DNA from: Candidatus Rifleibacteriota bacterium
Lineage (GTDB): Bacteria; Muiribacteriota; Ozemobacteria; Ozemobacterales; Ozemobacteraceae
Reading direction: 5' to 3'
Assembly: GCA_015233565.1 (NCBI GenBank)
Contig: JADFXM010000022.1
Coordinates: forward strand, 1 to 64,000
DNA length: 64,000 nucleotides
A model generated the notes under the pieces. The model ran no database searches. It was not told the DNA's origin and saw only the letters and a program-made list of their open reading frames with translations. Position numbers and translations under genes: made by a program. Numbering within the stretch: position 1 is the first letter of the stretch; every line of letters begins with the position of its first letter. Shown here piece after piece: positions 63,674-64,000 of this stretch.

Positions 63674-64000
63674 ACAAGACTGTCGGAAAATCCCCTAAAA
63701 TTCAGAATTCCTGTTGTCGTAAACTTCATTTTCTTCGATTGCTCAGCTTCAAAAGCCGATTCCGTAGAGATTAAAAAGTTTTCAGCCCGAATTTTGTTTT
63801 GAAACCAAATAATCCAAAAGTTAAGACAGAAATCTCATCCAAACGAGTTCACGTTTTCAGGCTTTGGGAAAATTGCCTCAAGACTATATCCTCGGGAATT
63901 GGAATTCTGAAATTCACTTTTTTATGTACCCGCCCAATTTTTCGCCTCGCTTTTTAGCATCAACAGCGGGTTGTTTTGTACCGAATTAAATGTACCGAGA
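63674..64000 (+). repeat. Repeat family A unit interrupted by a family B element (cut by window end)
   Basis: The left part 63674-63702 (TAACAAGACTGTCGG...CCCCTAAAATT) continues after the B element at 63910 (AAATTCACTTTTTTATG...TGTACC...). Compare the intact unit at 41115, which reads CCCCTAAAATTCGCTTTTTT without a break. The unit runs off the window. Confidence 0.88.
63703..63909 (+). mobile_element. MITE-like element, family B, diverged copy 4 (207 bp) nested in family A
   Basis: Inverted ends CAGAATTCC / GGAATTCTG and a 5-bp duplication AAATT (63698-63702, 63910-63914). The interior is diverged from copies 1-3, but length and ends agree. The intact family A units supply the empty site, which fixes the element borders. 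Confidence 0.85.

Overview
The window is AT-rich DNA from a Gram-negative bacterium. The evidence is a LolA-like periplasmic protein, a secretin-type protein, pseudopilins with type IV leaders, secreted hydrolases with Sec signals and a large RND exporter. I cannot name the species. The gene mix (many orphan response regulators, an RND exporter, extracellular amylases, FecR/ECF with pseudopilins) would suit an uncultured lineage such as Riflebacteria, but that is a low-confidence guess. There are no rRNA genes, no CRISPR array and no recognisable tRNA.

Left end (0.4-8.7 kb): a one-direction biosynthetic cluster. It holds a ketosynthase-fold enzyme lacking both catalytic histidines, an acyl carrier protein, a PKS-type double-hotdog dehydratase, a PLP alpha-oxoamine synthase of the serine palmitoyltransferase/AONS family, an extended SDR, a radical SAM/SPASM-like enzyme and a diacylglycerol/ceramide-kinase-type lipid kinase. 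Together they look like a pathway that builds an acyl chain on a dedicated ACP, condenses it with an amino acid, reduces the ketone and phosphorylates the lipid: a sphingolipid-like or sulfonolipid-like product. This is the best candidate for an undescribed system here.

8.8-22 kb: a LolA-like protein, an orphan OmpR-type regulator, a secretin-like protein, a secreted protein of nine 30-residue repeats, and a 1195-residue histidine kinase with an NMT1/THI5-type sensor and several PAS domains. A leaderless trio follows (lysozyme-like, zinc-dependent phospholipase C-like, amidohydrolase). 22-30 kb: a LexA/S24-type regulator divergent from a response regulator, an ABC exporter, a receiver-PP2C phosphatase, an aminotransferase and a tryptophanase. 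30-43 kb: an EF-G-like GTPase, a kinase/regulator pair, a DUF1848 protein, a TPR protein, an ArsR-DUF2087-GIY-YIG fusion, a NarL-type regulator and a cytoplasmic GH13 enzyme. 43-55 kb: an RND exporter with an N-terminal zinc ribbon, a decayed AAA ATPase, a secreted amylase, a secreted papain-like peptidase and an exported oligoendopeptidase F. 55-64 kb: two pseudopilins, a large PilX-like protein, two secreted Pro-rich proteins that share a repeat domain, a ZAS/FecR anti-sigma-like protein and, beyond an intergenic region, an ECF sigma factor.

The intergenic DNA is full of small non-autonomous repeats. Family A is a roughly 132-bp unit in 1-3 copy tandem arrays. Family B is a 205-207-bp element with CAGAATTCC ends and 5-bp target duplications. 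Family C is 137-139 bp with about 9-bp duplications. Family D is 144 bp with 17-bp inverted ends and perfect 9-bp duplications. There are also short hairpin repeats built on GAGCGGAGTCGAA. At 63.7 kb a B element sits inside an A unit.
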